DNA of 64,000 nt from Hepsetus odoe. Lineage: Eukaryota > Chordata > Actinopteri > Characiformes > Hepsetidae. The position numbers and the translations under genes were made by a program. Position 1 is the first letter of the stretch. Each line of letters begins with the position of its first letter. This document shows positions 50,847 to 62,462 of the stretch, in pieces. The stretch spans positions 22,230,558-22,294,557 of the forward strand of contig CM029376.1 in the NCBI GenBank assembly GCA_017165825.1, in the 5' to 3' direction. Below the pieces are notes generated by a model, which was not told where the DNA came from, searched no databases, and saw only the letters and a list, made by a program, of their open reading frames with translations.

Positions 50847-51326
50847 CACTGTGTGCACAATTATTAGGCAAGTATTTTGAGTATTTTGAGTATTTTGATC
50901 ACGTCATCATTTTTATACATATATTCCAAGCTGTATGAACTTGAATGCTATTGGATTGAAGCATTTAAGTCAGGACTTTTCTTTATTGAAAAGAAGGCCG
51001 GCTATACTTGTCACCGATTTATTCTTTTTTTTAAATGTCAGAAATGTTTATTTGTAAATTGAGTTGTCTGTTTATTATTCTCCCTTTATCAGATGAAATA
51101 AACAAGTGAGAGGGGAAAATGTTCATTATCCATTTAGTTATGTAATCATTCTGCACGTTAACAGCTGCTTAATAACTGCGTACTGCGTAATGTTCACACT
51201 CTCATCTCCTTTGTAAAACATTTCAGAGTTTTAACATTCTGGATGGACTGATGGCACTGTATTTGTTCCAGATTCAAATCAATCCTTAATAATCCTCACT
51301 TGCCTAATTCTTTTGCACACAATGTG
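50847..51326. mobile_element. Non-autonomous DNA transposon, 480 bp, with TA target sites
   Basis: Inverted ends: CACTGTGTGCACAATTATTA with GGCAAGT on the left and ACTTGCC then CACACAATGTG on the right, each flanked by TA (50845-50846 and 51327-51328). This suggests a Tc1/mariner-superfamily MITE. No transposase relic is recognised inside. Confidence 0.72.
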
Positions 51327-52026
51327 TATTTGATTATGTATTTTATATTCTTCAGTCTCCTGCTCTTATTTGCTGCCTGAGAAGTGCCTTAAATCATGGC
51401 ACATTTATTAAAAGAGCTGAAGTAAACAAATAATACCGGTAAAACTGATTCTTCAAAAAACCAACAGAGGAAAGAGGAGAAAGCGGTACCTGTCTCTAGC
51501 ACTAGCCATACTAATGCCTTCTATGTGCACAGATCAGAGAAAGACAGAGGAGGAAGTTCGCTACAAGTGATTATCTCTCCACAGTCACTATGTTAGGGCA
51601 AGATCAGACAGGCCAATCGCTCTGACCTCCGGTCACACAGCATTCTTATTCTCACACTCATGCTCTCGCTCTCTTCCTCTCCTTCTCCCTCAAATTCAAA
51701 TACAAATAATCTTCCTTCCAGCCAACATACAAGCACTCACCTCAAATAATTTAATCCCCTAACCTCCAAACGAATTTCCGAACTTTATTGAAACAATATT
51801 TAATGAAAAAGATTCAATTAATCTGTAAAACATTTGGTTTGGCGATCGTTTTTGTGCTGAATGTATCATCCAGTACGCTGCGCTTTTATACTAACGTAAC
51901 GTTGCAATTAACTGATTAAAGTCTACTGCTAGTTAAAGAAAATAAACCTGTACCTTTAAATCCACTTAAGTCTTTAAATCCACTTAATGATCTCTCTTGA
52001 GGTCAGAAAGGAGGGCAAGGCAATAT

Positions 52027-52203
52027 GGGGTGGCGGTTGTCTAGTGGTTTGGTCCTCATGATGGGAAGGTTGTGGGTTTGAGTAGCAGACCAGTAGGTTA
52101 CCCTGAGAAACACTTGAGCAAGGTACTGTCCCTATCACTGCTCCCAGGGCTCAAGTGTTGAAGCCCACTGCTCCTGGTGTGTGTGTTTGAATGGGTTGAA
52201 TGC
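52027..52203 (+). repeat. tRNA-SINE, diverged
   Basis: GGGTGGCGGTTGTCTAGTGG head, box-B-like GTGGGTTTGAGTAGC, CACTTGAGCAAGGTACTGTC body; the tail is eroded. Confidence 0.72.
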
Positions 52204-52439
52204 CGAAGAGAACCTCAATGTTCACACAGTGTGTGACTGCCAGCAAAGGAGTTTCATTTAATATAACATTCATGGTATTTAATAAATCGTTACAATTTGT
52301 TATCACTGATATCAACAGTGAGACAACTGACCAATTTGCTGGTTTAAAAGAGGGCAGAATTATTATCACAAGATCAGGTTCAGTCTTGAGGAGTGCTGCA
52401 CATTGTCAAATTCATGGGGCTCAATGTATATCAACATCA

Positions 52440-52625
52440 TTAACAGGTCACCAGTTGATCACAGGATAGGAGCAAAAACACACACAAACACGGTGAAGAA
52501 ACCAGACCTTCCCCCACAAACCCACACAAACGCAGGGAGAAGAAGCAAACTCCACACAGAGAGGATTTTGACCACCTTGGGAATCAATCCCAGGACCTTC
52601 CTGTCTGAGGCAACGGTGCCCATCA
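52440..52625 (-). repeat. L2-type LINE 3'-region fragment
   Basis: Phrases AGCAAACTCCACACAGAGAG and GGAATCAATCCCAGGACCTT are typical of the fish L2 3' region. Confidence 0.55.
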
Positions 52626-54730
52626 GCTCGCCAGTAGTCCAGCCAGTTCCCGTTGGAAAAAGGGGAAGTTGGAAAGGCAGCAGGCAGCAGGTACCTGCCT
52701 ATAAAGCAGAAAATGACGTCAATATGAATTTCTCACAGTGTAGCGTGGGAGACTTAAAATACTCAAAATATTTTTTCATTGTTTTCAGTTTGAAGGACAC
52801 ACCCAGTTCTGTGCACTTGTTATCACTTGTTATTCTGTAGCATGGTTAAGCCTTGGCTGTGGCCTCACACAGTGTGAATGGAAATCTCACAAGACATCAC
52901 ACTCTCCAAAAAAAAAAAAAAAGGCGCCGCGCATGGTTATTACAGTAACAGTCAATACCAGAGTCTATACTCCTAGCTGGCCAATGTTGCTACCTCAAAT
53001 AAGCATGGTGTGTTGATTTTGTGCCGAGACTGAAAAAGGTTCCCGAGGTTCCCGAGGGGAACAAGGCGAAGTTTTTAATTTAATTGCATTTAATAACTGT
53101 GACAAATCTTTTCGTTTTGTTAAGTGTGTAGGAGTGAGACTTTAAAATTAGGGTGGAAAGCAGGCTTGTACAAAACGGCATTCCATTCAAGACAAAGAAA
53201 ACTAGCACACCCAGATCCTTAATGTGCTAAAACATCTGGGGTTCTGATTTTCTCCAAATTCTACAGGTGTTTCTGTTCGCAGATCCCTCTTAACATTAGA
53301 AAAGTCTTGTCTATCCAGTGTCTCTTGATGATGAACCCACAGCAGAGTCTGTCCGCTGCCATGCCATGTTTCTATGCATCAATATCAGCTTTATTTCACA
53401 TCACAGACTCGATCATGCAACCACTGTAGGTGAGCCACGTCTTCATAATGGTAAAAAAAAACCCCACAATAGCATCCAAAAGACCCTCTTCACTACTTAT
53501 TCCTGAATTTCATTAATGAAGAACAAGGCTTTCAGTTTAGGGGACAGAAGTGGCGCGCCAGGGTGGGCAGATGGTTTGTCTGATTTTATTATACAAAGCG
53601 AAAGAAATGTTCACTCATAGGGGAGGTGACTTTTGTTTTGCTCCAGAAAACACATTCATGATTTAGTGACAGGTGCCGAGAGTGGGAGATTAGAGCCGTC
53701 TGCACAGCGGGGGGAAAGACCACATCGTTGCAAGAGTCCATTGAAGCTGCATTTGCATGGAGAGGAGTGGGATTAGAAGCCAAACAGCTACAAAGACTTC
53801 ACAGCAAAGCCTAAACTTCACTGACACTGTGGCAAATGTGGTTAGAAATGAAACATAATTATCCGTAAACACAACAATGGAACGTCTAGGCCTTGTTTCT
53901 CAGATGTGCTCCTGGTGTAGATCTGCCCTGTGGATTTTAATATTAACTCAGGAAGGGCTTACCAAATTGCAAATGTACACACTGGTGCAATATAGACAAT
54001 TAAAACATAACATCCACTAAGTGTTGGCCATTTTGTTACTTCTGAGGTTTATACGACGAAGGTGAAATATGATAAAATACTCCCATTCAAATGGTTTAAC
54101 TTATCTAAAGTTCAATAAACAACTAATATTAATATTTCTTATATACTTAGTATAGTCTATAAGATACTATAAATGCATATCATCATAATATTTTTCTCCA
54201 GCAATGCTGTTCATTAACTGTGTGCTGTGGCTTTCCAACATATGGCTCTTAGTATGTTGATGCATTCATTGAGAATTCAACTGATGTGTGTGGCCGTGTG
54301 TGTGTGTGTGCTTCAAATGTGCCTCAGCCAAAGGATTAACTCAAAAAATCAATGCAGCGAATGCCCCCCCTTCAGATCAATGCATCACAATGCCTGTGTA
54401 GACCCCTAAGAAGTGAACCAAACCTCAAGGGAAGCCTTGCATGTCCCGGAAAATTATTCCCATCTCACCACTCATTCTCCCTTCATTCTCCACTCTTCTC
54501 CATTCTCACAGATCACCAGACCAGCAGTCAGTCTGATTGGCCTCTCCCTGCACACACTATTTCCTCCAGCCAGAGCAGTGCCGTGGATCATCCGCAATGC
54601 TGCTGCATAAGGAGCAACCAGTGAAAAACAGCAGGGTTGCATGAAAGAAGGAAAAAAGTCTGAGTGAGAGAGAGCTGGGTATGTTATAATAAGCGAGGAA
54701 GCAATGCGGGCTTGTTTTCTCTCTCTTTCT

Positions 54731-54736
54731 GTGTGT

Positions 54737-54778
<42 letters not shown>
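54731..54778 (+). repeat. (GT)n microsatellite
   Basis: About 48 bp, with GC interruptions at its left end. Confidence 0.9.
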
Positions 54779-54781
<3 letters not shown>

Positions 54782-57700
54782 GCAGACCACTGAAAAATAG
54801 AGATGGAGAGGTGGCCAACTCCACTCCACCCTGACCGGCCTCAGATGTTTGCCTTTGTGGCCTTTTGCTGAAGAACAGAAAAACAGCTGCACAGAGACGG
54901 GCAATAACAGCAGCACAGCATCTGACACTGACTCATAACCACGTCTGTTCGGGATCTGGGATGAACACCGACATGTCAAAAGACTGTAGGCGAAGAGTCA
55001 GTAGATTACAACGGGCGAGAGGACAGTCTGCAAATTCCGAAAATGATCAAAGGCGTGAAGTGAAGTCTGCAGGCTATGACTGTGTTCACATGCTTGCTTT
55101 ATCTGTTACTATGAGCCTCCTTACAGCCAATCAGACCGTCAGCTCAGTTAAGGTGTACAGTTACTAAACAGTACTGACTATGGTCTTTCATATTCTAAAT
55201 ATTTATCAGATTAGTTTTAGTTCATAAGTACTTCAGTGACTGTTACAGTCTCTGCTCTGCACAATAAAAGCACCTTAGATATGAACTGACATTACCGCCC
55301 TTTTTTTTTTTAAAAGCTCAGCATATTATACAATGACATGTTTGGAATCTTATCCTGTGCATCTTATGCCAGACAATAACAAAACATCGCTGTAAAAAAA
55401 AAAAAAACAAACAAAGCACAAAGCATGTCAGTAGTTTTATCTCGATTTTTTACATCTTGAACTCTGGGCACATTTAATGAAGAAGGGACCAATAGAGTTG
55501 CTTCAGAACTACTTGGAAGAAAGCTGACTCTGAAGGAAATCTTTATTTTAATCTTTCTCAGTCATAATCCAGTGGATCAGCGTTTTTTTATAATTATTTT
55601 TATTTTATATTACATTTTTTTCATTATTATTCAATTTTATAAACAGAAAAGGAGAAGCTTTATTATTTATTTGTGTTTATTGTTTATTATATGAATAAAG
55701 GGTTGTGGAAAGAAAACCATCCTTTCTATTTTTGCAGCGTTTTAAGTGATTGATGATGTAAAAAGTCAGAGATGCATCTGTGGCCTGTGACTGTAAACAT
55801 CATTTCAATAAGAATGATTTCCATGTAATTCATTATGTGATGAGTTTTTTGAATGCTTAAGTGCTGATGAGGATACATTAACACTTTAAAAATGAAATAA
55901 CTAATTTATTACTCTTAAGCCAGATGTTGCTGCCAAGCCCTCGAATAGTCAGCCCATACTGTAAACAATCTGCGCTGCTGTCTTTAAAAACGGATCTAAG
56001 TTTAGGGTGTATGTTATACTGCTGGATGCACTTTGATGTGTGTGTGTCGCGCTGATGCCATGTGACAACCTCTTCCTGCAGTCACTCTCAGCCTTTTGAA
56101 GGGCTTCTCTCTGTGGGATCCTCCAGTAAGCGTTCTAGTGAGAAGGCGGCAGCTGAAGCCAGAGGCCTGGGAGACACGCACCGAACACAACATTCTTCCT
56201 GTTTATGCTGCACATCAGGAGGCGTATTTTGACTGAAGATGCTGCTCGAACTGCAGCCTGCAGTAGCTGCTGCAAGTGATCAAAGCATCAAAGTCGTTCC
56301 TGTTTTCTAAAACCGCAGTTGTTGCAGGGGGAACTCATCGCTACACAGGCCGCAATATATCGGTAGCTCAAATGATCCTGCCGTTCATCCAGGCCAGCGT
56401 CCGAAAAGTAGTGCTGTGCAGAGACAGCAAACAAGCTGCAGTTTCACTCTACTGTAAATACCGCAAAATGAGGCCTGTAAAGCTGAAGCTAGGCCGCCGA
56501 ACCGCACCGTCTTTTTCAGAGTGTATGAAGTGGAGGCTGAGCACATAAAAAGTAATTCAGCACAGGGAAAATCCCACAGCAAATGACAGGGCTTAGCAAC
56601 CCATCGTTATAGCCGGGACGCAGACTTCTGCAGCGGTTTTAAACGTACAATGAGCCTGACTGTTGCAAAACAAAGACGTCTTCTGTGGAACAATGAAAAG
56701 CGTGAAGGTTAAACCAGCCATAAAGACCAGCTCCATCATCTGACCTTACCTGTCCAGTGTAGGGAAGTTTATAAAGGTTACCATCCAATCAACACACACA
56801 CATCTGATACTCTCCTTAGGCTTACAGGCAAACAGACCAATGATGTGTGAATGTGTACAGTTACAGTTCTAACTGCCCTCCAAATATTTCTCTTATTGCA
56901 CTGCTGTGGATCTGAATCAGGGCCTGCCCGAACCACTGAGACACCATTTAACAAGCTGAAATTCTAAAAAAGCCTTTGCTGTCCAATGTAGGGTATTATC
57001 TAAAGGTCTTGACCATGCAAGCGAACACATACATATTTCAAAAATAATGCAGAAAACAGTGTCTTTAATCTCTGCCCTTGCAGAACATGCCTATTCACTT
57101 CAACTCAGACCGTCTCGCTCGTCTTCGGCACGTTTCTGATCTGTAACAATAACCCGAGCAGGGGGGTTATTCAGGCAGGTCACCGTGTACCGAGGAGGAG
57201 GAAGTGACCTTCGGAGGCCAGCAGGTCTAAATCCATCTCTTGTTCATGAATTCAAATCAGCTCTAAAAACCAGGGCTTCTGTTCACCATGAGAATATCAA
57301 CATTTGAATAATTGGCCATTGGCCTGAAAGGACCGTACATAAAAAATCCTAAGCAAAGAAGGCCTTTTGTCTAAACAGCAGGCTGCTCGTGCTCGATGGC
57401 AAACTGCATGCCGTATGCAGACACCTTTCTATATGTGCTGGTGCTGGTGCTGGTGAGAAGACCGGACCTTCATGACAGGAAACGTCAACCCCTGTACCCC
57501 CAACCCCCCACGCACATCTGGATGTCAGAACCCAGTAACATCAGGAGAAAGCGCACGCCACAAACCACGACAAGAAGGAACGAGGGTCACTCCAGTGCAT
57601 TCAACCACCTGCTTCACAAACACATCACTTATGGCTCAGACCTTCTTCTTCTGGGAGCCAAAACCCTGATGGACCATGAGAGCAGTCTCAGAAGAAATGA

Positions 57701-57896
57701 CCATTTGACAGAATTGATCTTCATTCACAATCCAATCACAGTGCACCCCCACCCACCCATAATCCAGAAATCTATAATATCAGACCTGCTCCTCCAGTGT
57801 TGAGTCCACAGAGCTTGCAGTCTATTTTAGGGTAAAAACCAGAAGCACATCCAGGCGTTATTAAGCCTGACTGATAGGCTGGAGAGATGAATCCAT

Positions 57897-57929
57897 AAAG
57901 AAGAAGAAGAAGAAGGAGAAGAAGAAGAA
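57897..57929 (+). repeat. (GAA)n microsatellite
   Basis: About 33 bp of GAA with one GGA unit, just inside the proposed csk first intron. Confidence 0.85.
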
Positions 57930-58003
57930 TGGGGGGATAGTGAGGCTAAAAGCCTGCATCCCAGTATCCCAGCAGAAGGTGGGAGAGGAGGGAGGTGGTG
58001 TAC

Positions 58004-58260
58004 CTGCGGGCTCGTTGTTGGTGTGAGGGAGGAGACGGTTTTCAGGCTGTGGGTCGGTGAGGACTCAGGGTTCCTGCGCTGGACGAGGAAAAACGGCGCA
58101 GTTTCACGGCGGAGGAGAAACAAAGCGGGAGGAGGAGCCGGGCTCGCAGTCCGACCGTCCAAGACTTTAGTCCACCAGAACCGGAGCCGCAGGAACTCCA
58201 GCACCGCGCTGATCTGCTGCTGAACCGGTGCGGCTTAAAGCGGAACCTCAGCACAGCCCA
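58004..58260 (-). promoter_or_regulatory. csk: Probable csk promoter and non-coding first exon
   Basis: This is a local GC- and CpG-rich island in AT-rich surroundings, with no good reading frame of its own. On the minus strand it ends in a consensus donor, GCCCGCAG followed by gtacac, with the exon edge at 58004. It lies upstream of the csk start codon on the same strand and just after the edc3 3' end. Mammalian CSK also has non-coding 5' exons far upstream of the ATG. The GC content and donor are seen; the link to csk across a roughly 13-kb intron is inferred. No TATA box is evident. Confidence 0.5.
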
Positions 58261-59109
58261 GCAGGGCGGGGTGGCTGGCGGGGGGGTGGCTTAGATAGAT
58301 GATATAGGCATGCCTTAAATGAGATTTCATTATCCTATATGAACACACCAGCTATAGATACAGACAGATGGATGTTACGTTAGTTTGGGGAGAAATCCTC
58401 AGCAATCCTGAAACACTCAGTGGAAACGGTCCCTCAAGTTATTATAAGAGTTAAGAATTGTTAGAAATAAACTGCATGATGCCTCGGATTTTTTGATGAA
58501 CTCAGAAGCAGAAAGCACTTCTGATGCAGCTCTGTGTCTAAGCTGGTACACAGGTGGATACTTGTTTTATACTCACACCTAATCCCATTTACAGCCTGAC
58601 TCCTTCCATCAGGGTGAAGAAATGATACATTTATTTGGTATGAACTGCTGTGGATGTTTATTTTGAAACAGCAGTGGAGTTCACCTTGAACCAGAAGGAA
58701 AGCTGTGACACTAATTTCAATAAAATCATTTTTGGTTCTAGATGGGACCAGTTCATCCCAATGTTCCCACAAACAGCGACACCCGCTGGTCAGATGCAGA
58801 ACTGCAGGCGGTGGGAGGAAAAAAAGGTCAAATGCGGATTTTTTTCTGATACCAAGCCCCACTAACAGCCCAATTCCATGTAAGATATCTGTTTTGGAGC
58901 ATATTTAGGCACTCTGATAATGTGTCTTATTTTCTTTCCCAAAAATTTTTAAACAAGCAGATTCTGAAAATTACAAAAAACAACAATTTAAAAGGCATCT
59001 GAATATATTGTTCCTTTTAGGAAACATTGAAACTGGTTCCCACTAAGACAAGCACCAAACAAGGGATAAGAAAGAAGAAAAATCATAAAGCATTCCAGAA
59101 TCAAAAAGT
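58261..59109. other. Spacer between the csk promoter and the edc3 3' end
   Basis: No repeat or exon recognised. The head-to-tail distance between edc3 and csk is under 1 kb. Confidence 0.45.
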
Positions 59110-62100
59110 CTCATTTGTTCTCTTTATTCATTCATCCTCGGTTTTGACATCCCACCGACAGACTTTATTGTTGTGATTCCTTGGTATGGAAACCCAAATC
59201 ACTTAGAACAGTACGTTTTTCATTAGCACTGGACTGTAAAGCAGGTTTCTCCCCTAAGCCACGTAGTAGTCATGTGCTAAATAATAGCTTGTGTTGCTTT
59301 ATTAAGAGGCGGTGGATCATCAGTGACTTACAAGTGCATCGTGCATGCCTTTGTCCGAGTGGATAACACAAAGGAAGCATCAGCAGAAAAGAAAACACGA
59401 TCAGAAACTCGTTTTTAATTGGAACAGTGAACATGACTGCACATAAAAAAACCCAAAGGCCCCAGGAACCAACACTGGCCTGTGATGGCCAGGGCCCTGT
59501 ACCTACGGTCTTTGTTGCTGCGATCCAGGCCTTACGTGAAAAAAAATCATGAGTTAAAAATAAGAAACTTTCAGATCAAGACGTGTTTGACATCAGTCAT
59601 AACAGCAGAAGTAGAGAGAGAGAGAAAATAATGTAATACAGAAGCACGAACGCTATATTCAATAGCCAAATGCTACAATAACTGAGGTGCTGTCAGTTCT
59701 TGGTCAGTTTTCAGGAGTAAAGTAAATGTCCCTCTCTGAAAAATTAAACTAGTTAAACCTCACATTCAGGAATGGTTGACATACAAGTGCATCTCCCTGC
59801 ACCCCACTATGTAAACTCAATGGTTGGATATTTTTTGCACACTCTCACCCACACAGAGTTACTGTTCAAATGCAAAATAAGCCTGCAGTAACCTCTGGAG
59901 TGGCTTCCAGCTGAAGAAAATCCAACTAGTATGGGCTGAACCAAAAAAAAAAGGGAAAAACTTTCTGCCCTCTACAACAGGCAACAGGCTTCATTTTAGG
60001 TTTCCAAAGATCCAAATGTTTTAAAATTTGATTCATAAAACAGAGTACAAGCTGTTTTTTGTTTTTTAGGAATATTAGGAAGATGCTTGCTTACAAACCA
60101 CTTGCAGGGCTGCAGATACCAAACGTTATTTTACACAAGCAGCAATTTAAATTTGGATTGTAGCTGCATTAAATCAAAGTCCAGCTTTATATATTTAAAA
60201 AAAAAAAAAAAAAAAAAAAAAGTCCAGTCTCATTAGACGAGCTATGCTAAACCCCAGTTGCTCAAGAGACTCATCAATTATAAAATATGAGCAAATAATG
60301 TGATTGATTCCACATTGCCTTGTCACTGCATAGGTTCAGGGTCATTCTACATATATTGTGATGGTCCAGGTTTTAACCTCTGAAATAGAGATGGGTTAGA
60401 ATATGAAAGTTAAGATCTCAACGACTGGAAAAAGAAAATCCAGTCAAGACTAACCGCTTTAATATCGCTGCCTGTTCTTCGCCAATTCTGTACACGACCT
60501 TTCCGCAAAAACAGGAAAGAAGAATTATAATTATATACACACACAATTCTACTACTGTAGCCAGTGCTAGTATGATCATATTTAAGCTATTAAAATGACC
60601 AGAGAGTGCAGTGACCAGACAAAAATATTTGCCACTATTTTTTTTTTTTCAGCTCCAGCAGTATTTTAGCAAGAACCGAATTTTAGCCCAATCTCCCGAC
60701 ATGAGAGGCAAGAACAACAGAAAGCGTAATCATGAACGTCATATGTTGAAATACGTATCCACAGATTAATGCAACATCAGCTTATCACATCATATCTTCA
60801 CAGGATGACAAGAGAGAGACTAGACCTGCGAAAAAAGAACGAACCAACTGCGATATGTACTACTAATTAGCTTTTAAAGAAGCACAAGCTGAATATACTT
60901 AATGTGCCTTCTGCTTGCCATATGTAACCATATGCATAACAATTCAACAATATTCTGGGTGGGTTGTGTTTATAAAACATATGTATCTATACCATTTCTG
61001 ATAGACTGCATTCTATGATGTTCAATCAAGGAAAATGGCAAGCTGTCAAGTCCCCAAGTTCATCAACTGAAAAAGTGCAACCTTTCAACAGACAACAAAA
61101 AAACAATTAGGATAATAGCTGCATAAAGAAATCAGACAAAATGATTTGGACCTATGTACTGTACAAAAGGTAACTAGCGTGTTGCAAAGCAAGACATCAT
61201 TCCCATGAACTCTTTCTCCTGGCAAGAACAACCACACAGTTCTTGGTTAAACACGTTGTAAACAATTTGGAACATCTCCACTTCACAAACATCTTCTCCA
61301 ATGGAAATAATATTTGGAGACAAGCCAGTTTAAACTTTAAGAATCCTTTCAGTTAGAAGCCTTATCAACATTCTCCATGAAGAAGGACCTCAAGATTACA
61401 TCATGGTTCTGTGTACATTAATTCCAAAATATGTTTACTTAATGCCTTCACATCAGACAAGATACAAATGAACCCACGGTTCTCTTAAAAAAACAAAAAA
61501 AAAAACAAAAAAAAAAACAGGCCTTTCAATAAATTCTCTGAACATCATCTGTTGATATAAATCAAATCTGCTGCCAGGAAACTTATCCATATAAATCAAT
61601 GACTCTTGGCCAACAAAACACCAGGCAGTATTATACTGGAAAGGCTCTGATTACATCAGGCCTGTGAGCCAGTTACTATGGATTAGATTTAATGAAGAAC
61701 CAAGTAAGTTTTGAGTTCCATATTTAAAATAAATGAACTGCATTGTGCTCTGTTCCAATGTTTGAGTCCTGACTTTGATCACATTGGCACCAGCTTGGGG
61801 AGGGGGAAGAAAGAATGGGAAAAAGAAAAGAGGGAAAAAAAAAAAAACAAAAATCCCCATATGCTACAGCTTTTTCAGCCTGAACCTTAATCAGTTCATC
61901 TGACTAGAAAAGAATTCAGTACTTCAGATGAAGAAAACTAAGAGGAAAAAAATCTAAGATAATACAACTGATCACTGACAAAGTGAGTCCCAGTCAGTGT
62001 TGCTCTAGGCCTGGTTAGATGTGATTTCTACACAGCTTGTGAAAGGTTGTTACTTCTTTTGTGTCTCTGTGCAAAAAGATGAGAGTCTTGCAGATCAAAC

Positions 62101-62462
62101 CACATCATAAGTCTGGAAAACTATGATGATAATCATCTGAAAACTGTGAAGAATCATTAAAAGCAGGAGGTGGCAGAGGCTCAGTGCTGGTTCCACATTA
62201 AATGCACTGAAGGCTGCGTGCAGGGACACCCGCTTTCCTTCCCTGTGAATGGAGTCTCCAAGTCTGCCTTTCTTCTAAGTTTGTAAATTGTTGTACAGCT
62301 TCAAAGATGATGCTGGTTTCAGTACCACAAAAGGAGCTAATGCATTGCAACACTTGAACTGACCTGATCACCAGCTTAGCAAATAAAGGAATTTAAGGCA
62401 GGTTCTGGCTCAATGATCCTGTACCCTGACATAACACGTTGTGGGAGAGGGCCGCAGTCTGC
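59110..62462 (-). other. edc3: Probable 3' UTR of edc3
   Basis: This 3.3-kb stretch after the edc3 stop has no recognisable exon, SINE or transposon, unlike every comparable stretch elsewhere in the window. It is A/T-rich with homopolymer runs, including a poly-A run at 60196-60222 on the plus strand (poly-U in the transcript) and one near 61485-61520. The minus-strand polyadenylation hexamers that would end it lie at 59123-59169. Its extent is inferred from repeat depletion and the hexamers; RNA data are not available here. Confidence 0.5.
59123..59169 (-). terminator. Candidate edc3 polyadenylation signals
   Basis: Two minus-strand AATAAA hexamers lie at 59164-59169 and 59123-59128, with a third upstream at 59298-59303. 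They are the first good cluster downstream of the edc3 stop and would give a 3' UTR of about 3.3 kb. Confidence 0.4.

Larger units (their letters stand above)
44810..58003. other. csk: csk first intron (proposed), 13.2 kb
   Basis: Contains the repeats listed separately (SINEs at 48.45 and 52.03 kb, an L2 tail at 52.44 kb, a TIR element at 50.85 kb, CA/GT and GAA microsatellites) and otherwise no exon that I can support on either strand. Open frames of 60-145 codons here lack domains and splice partners. Confidence 0.5.

Noticed and set aside
52403..52840. 145-codon open frame
   Set aside because: Starts inside an L2-type repeat fragment and continues into unremarkable DNA.
56276..56548. 90-codon basic open frame in the proposed csk intron
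   Set aside because: No similarity to a known family and no promoter or splice support; an opposite-strand frame of similar size overlaps it.
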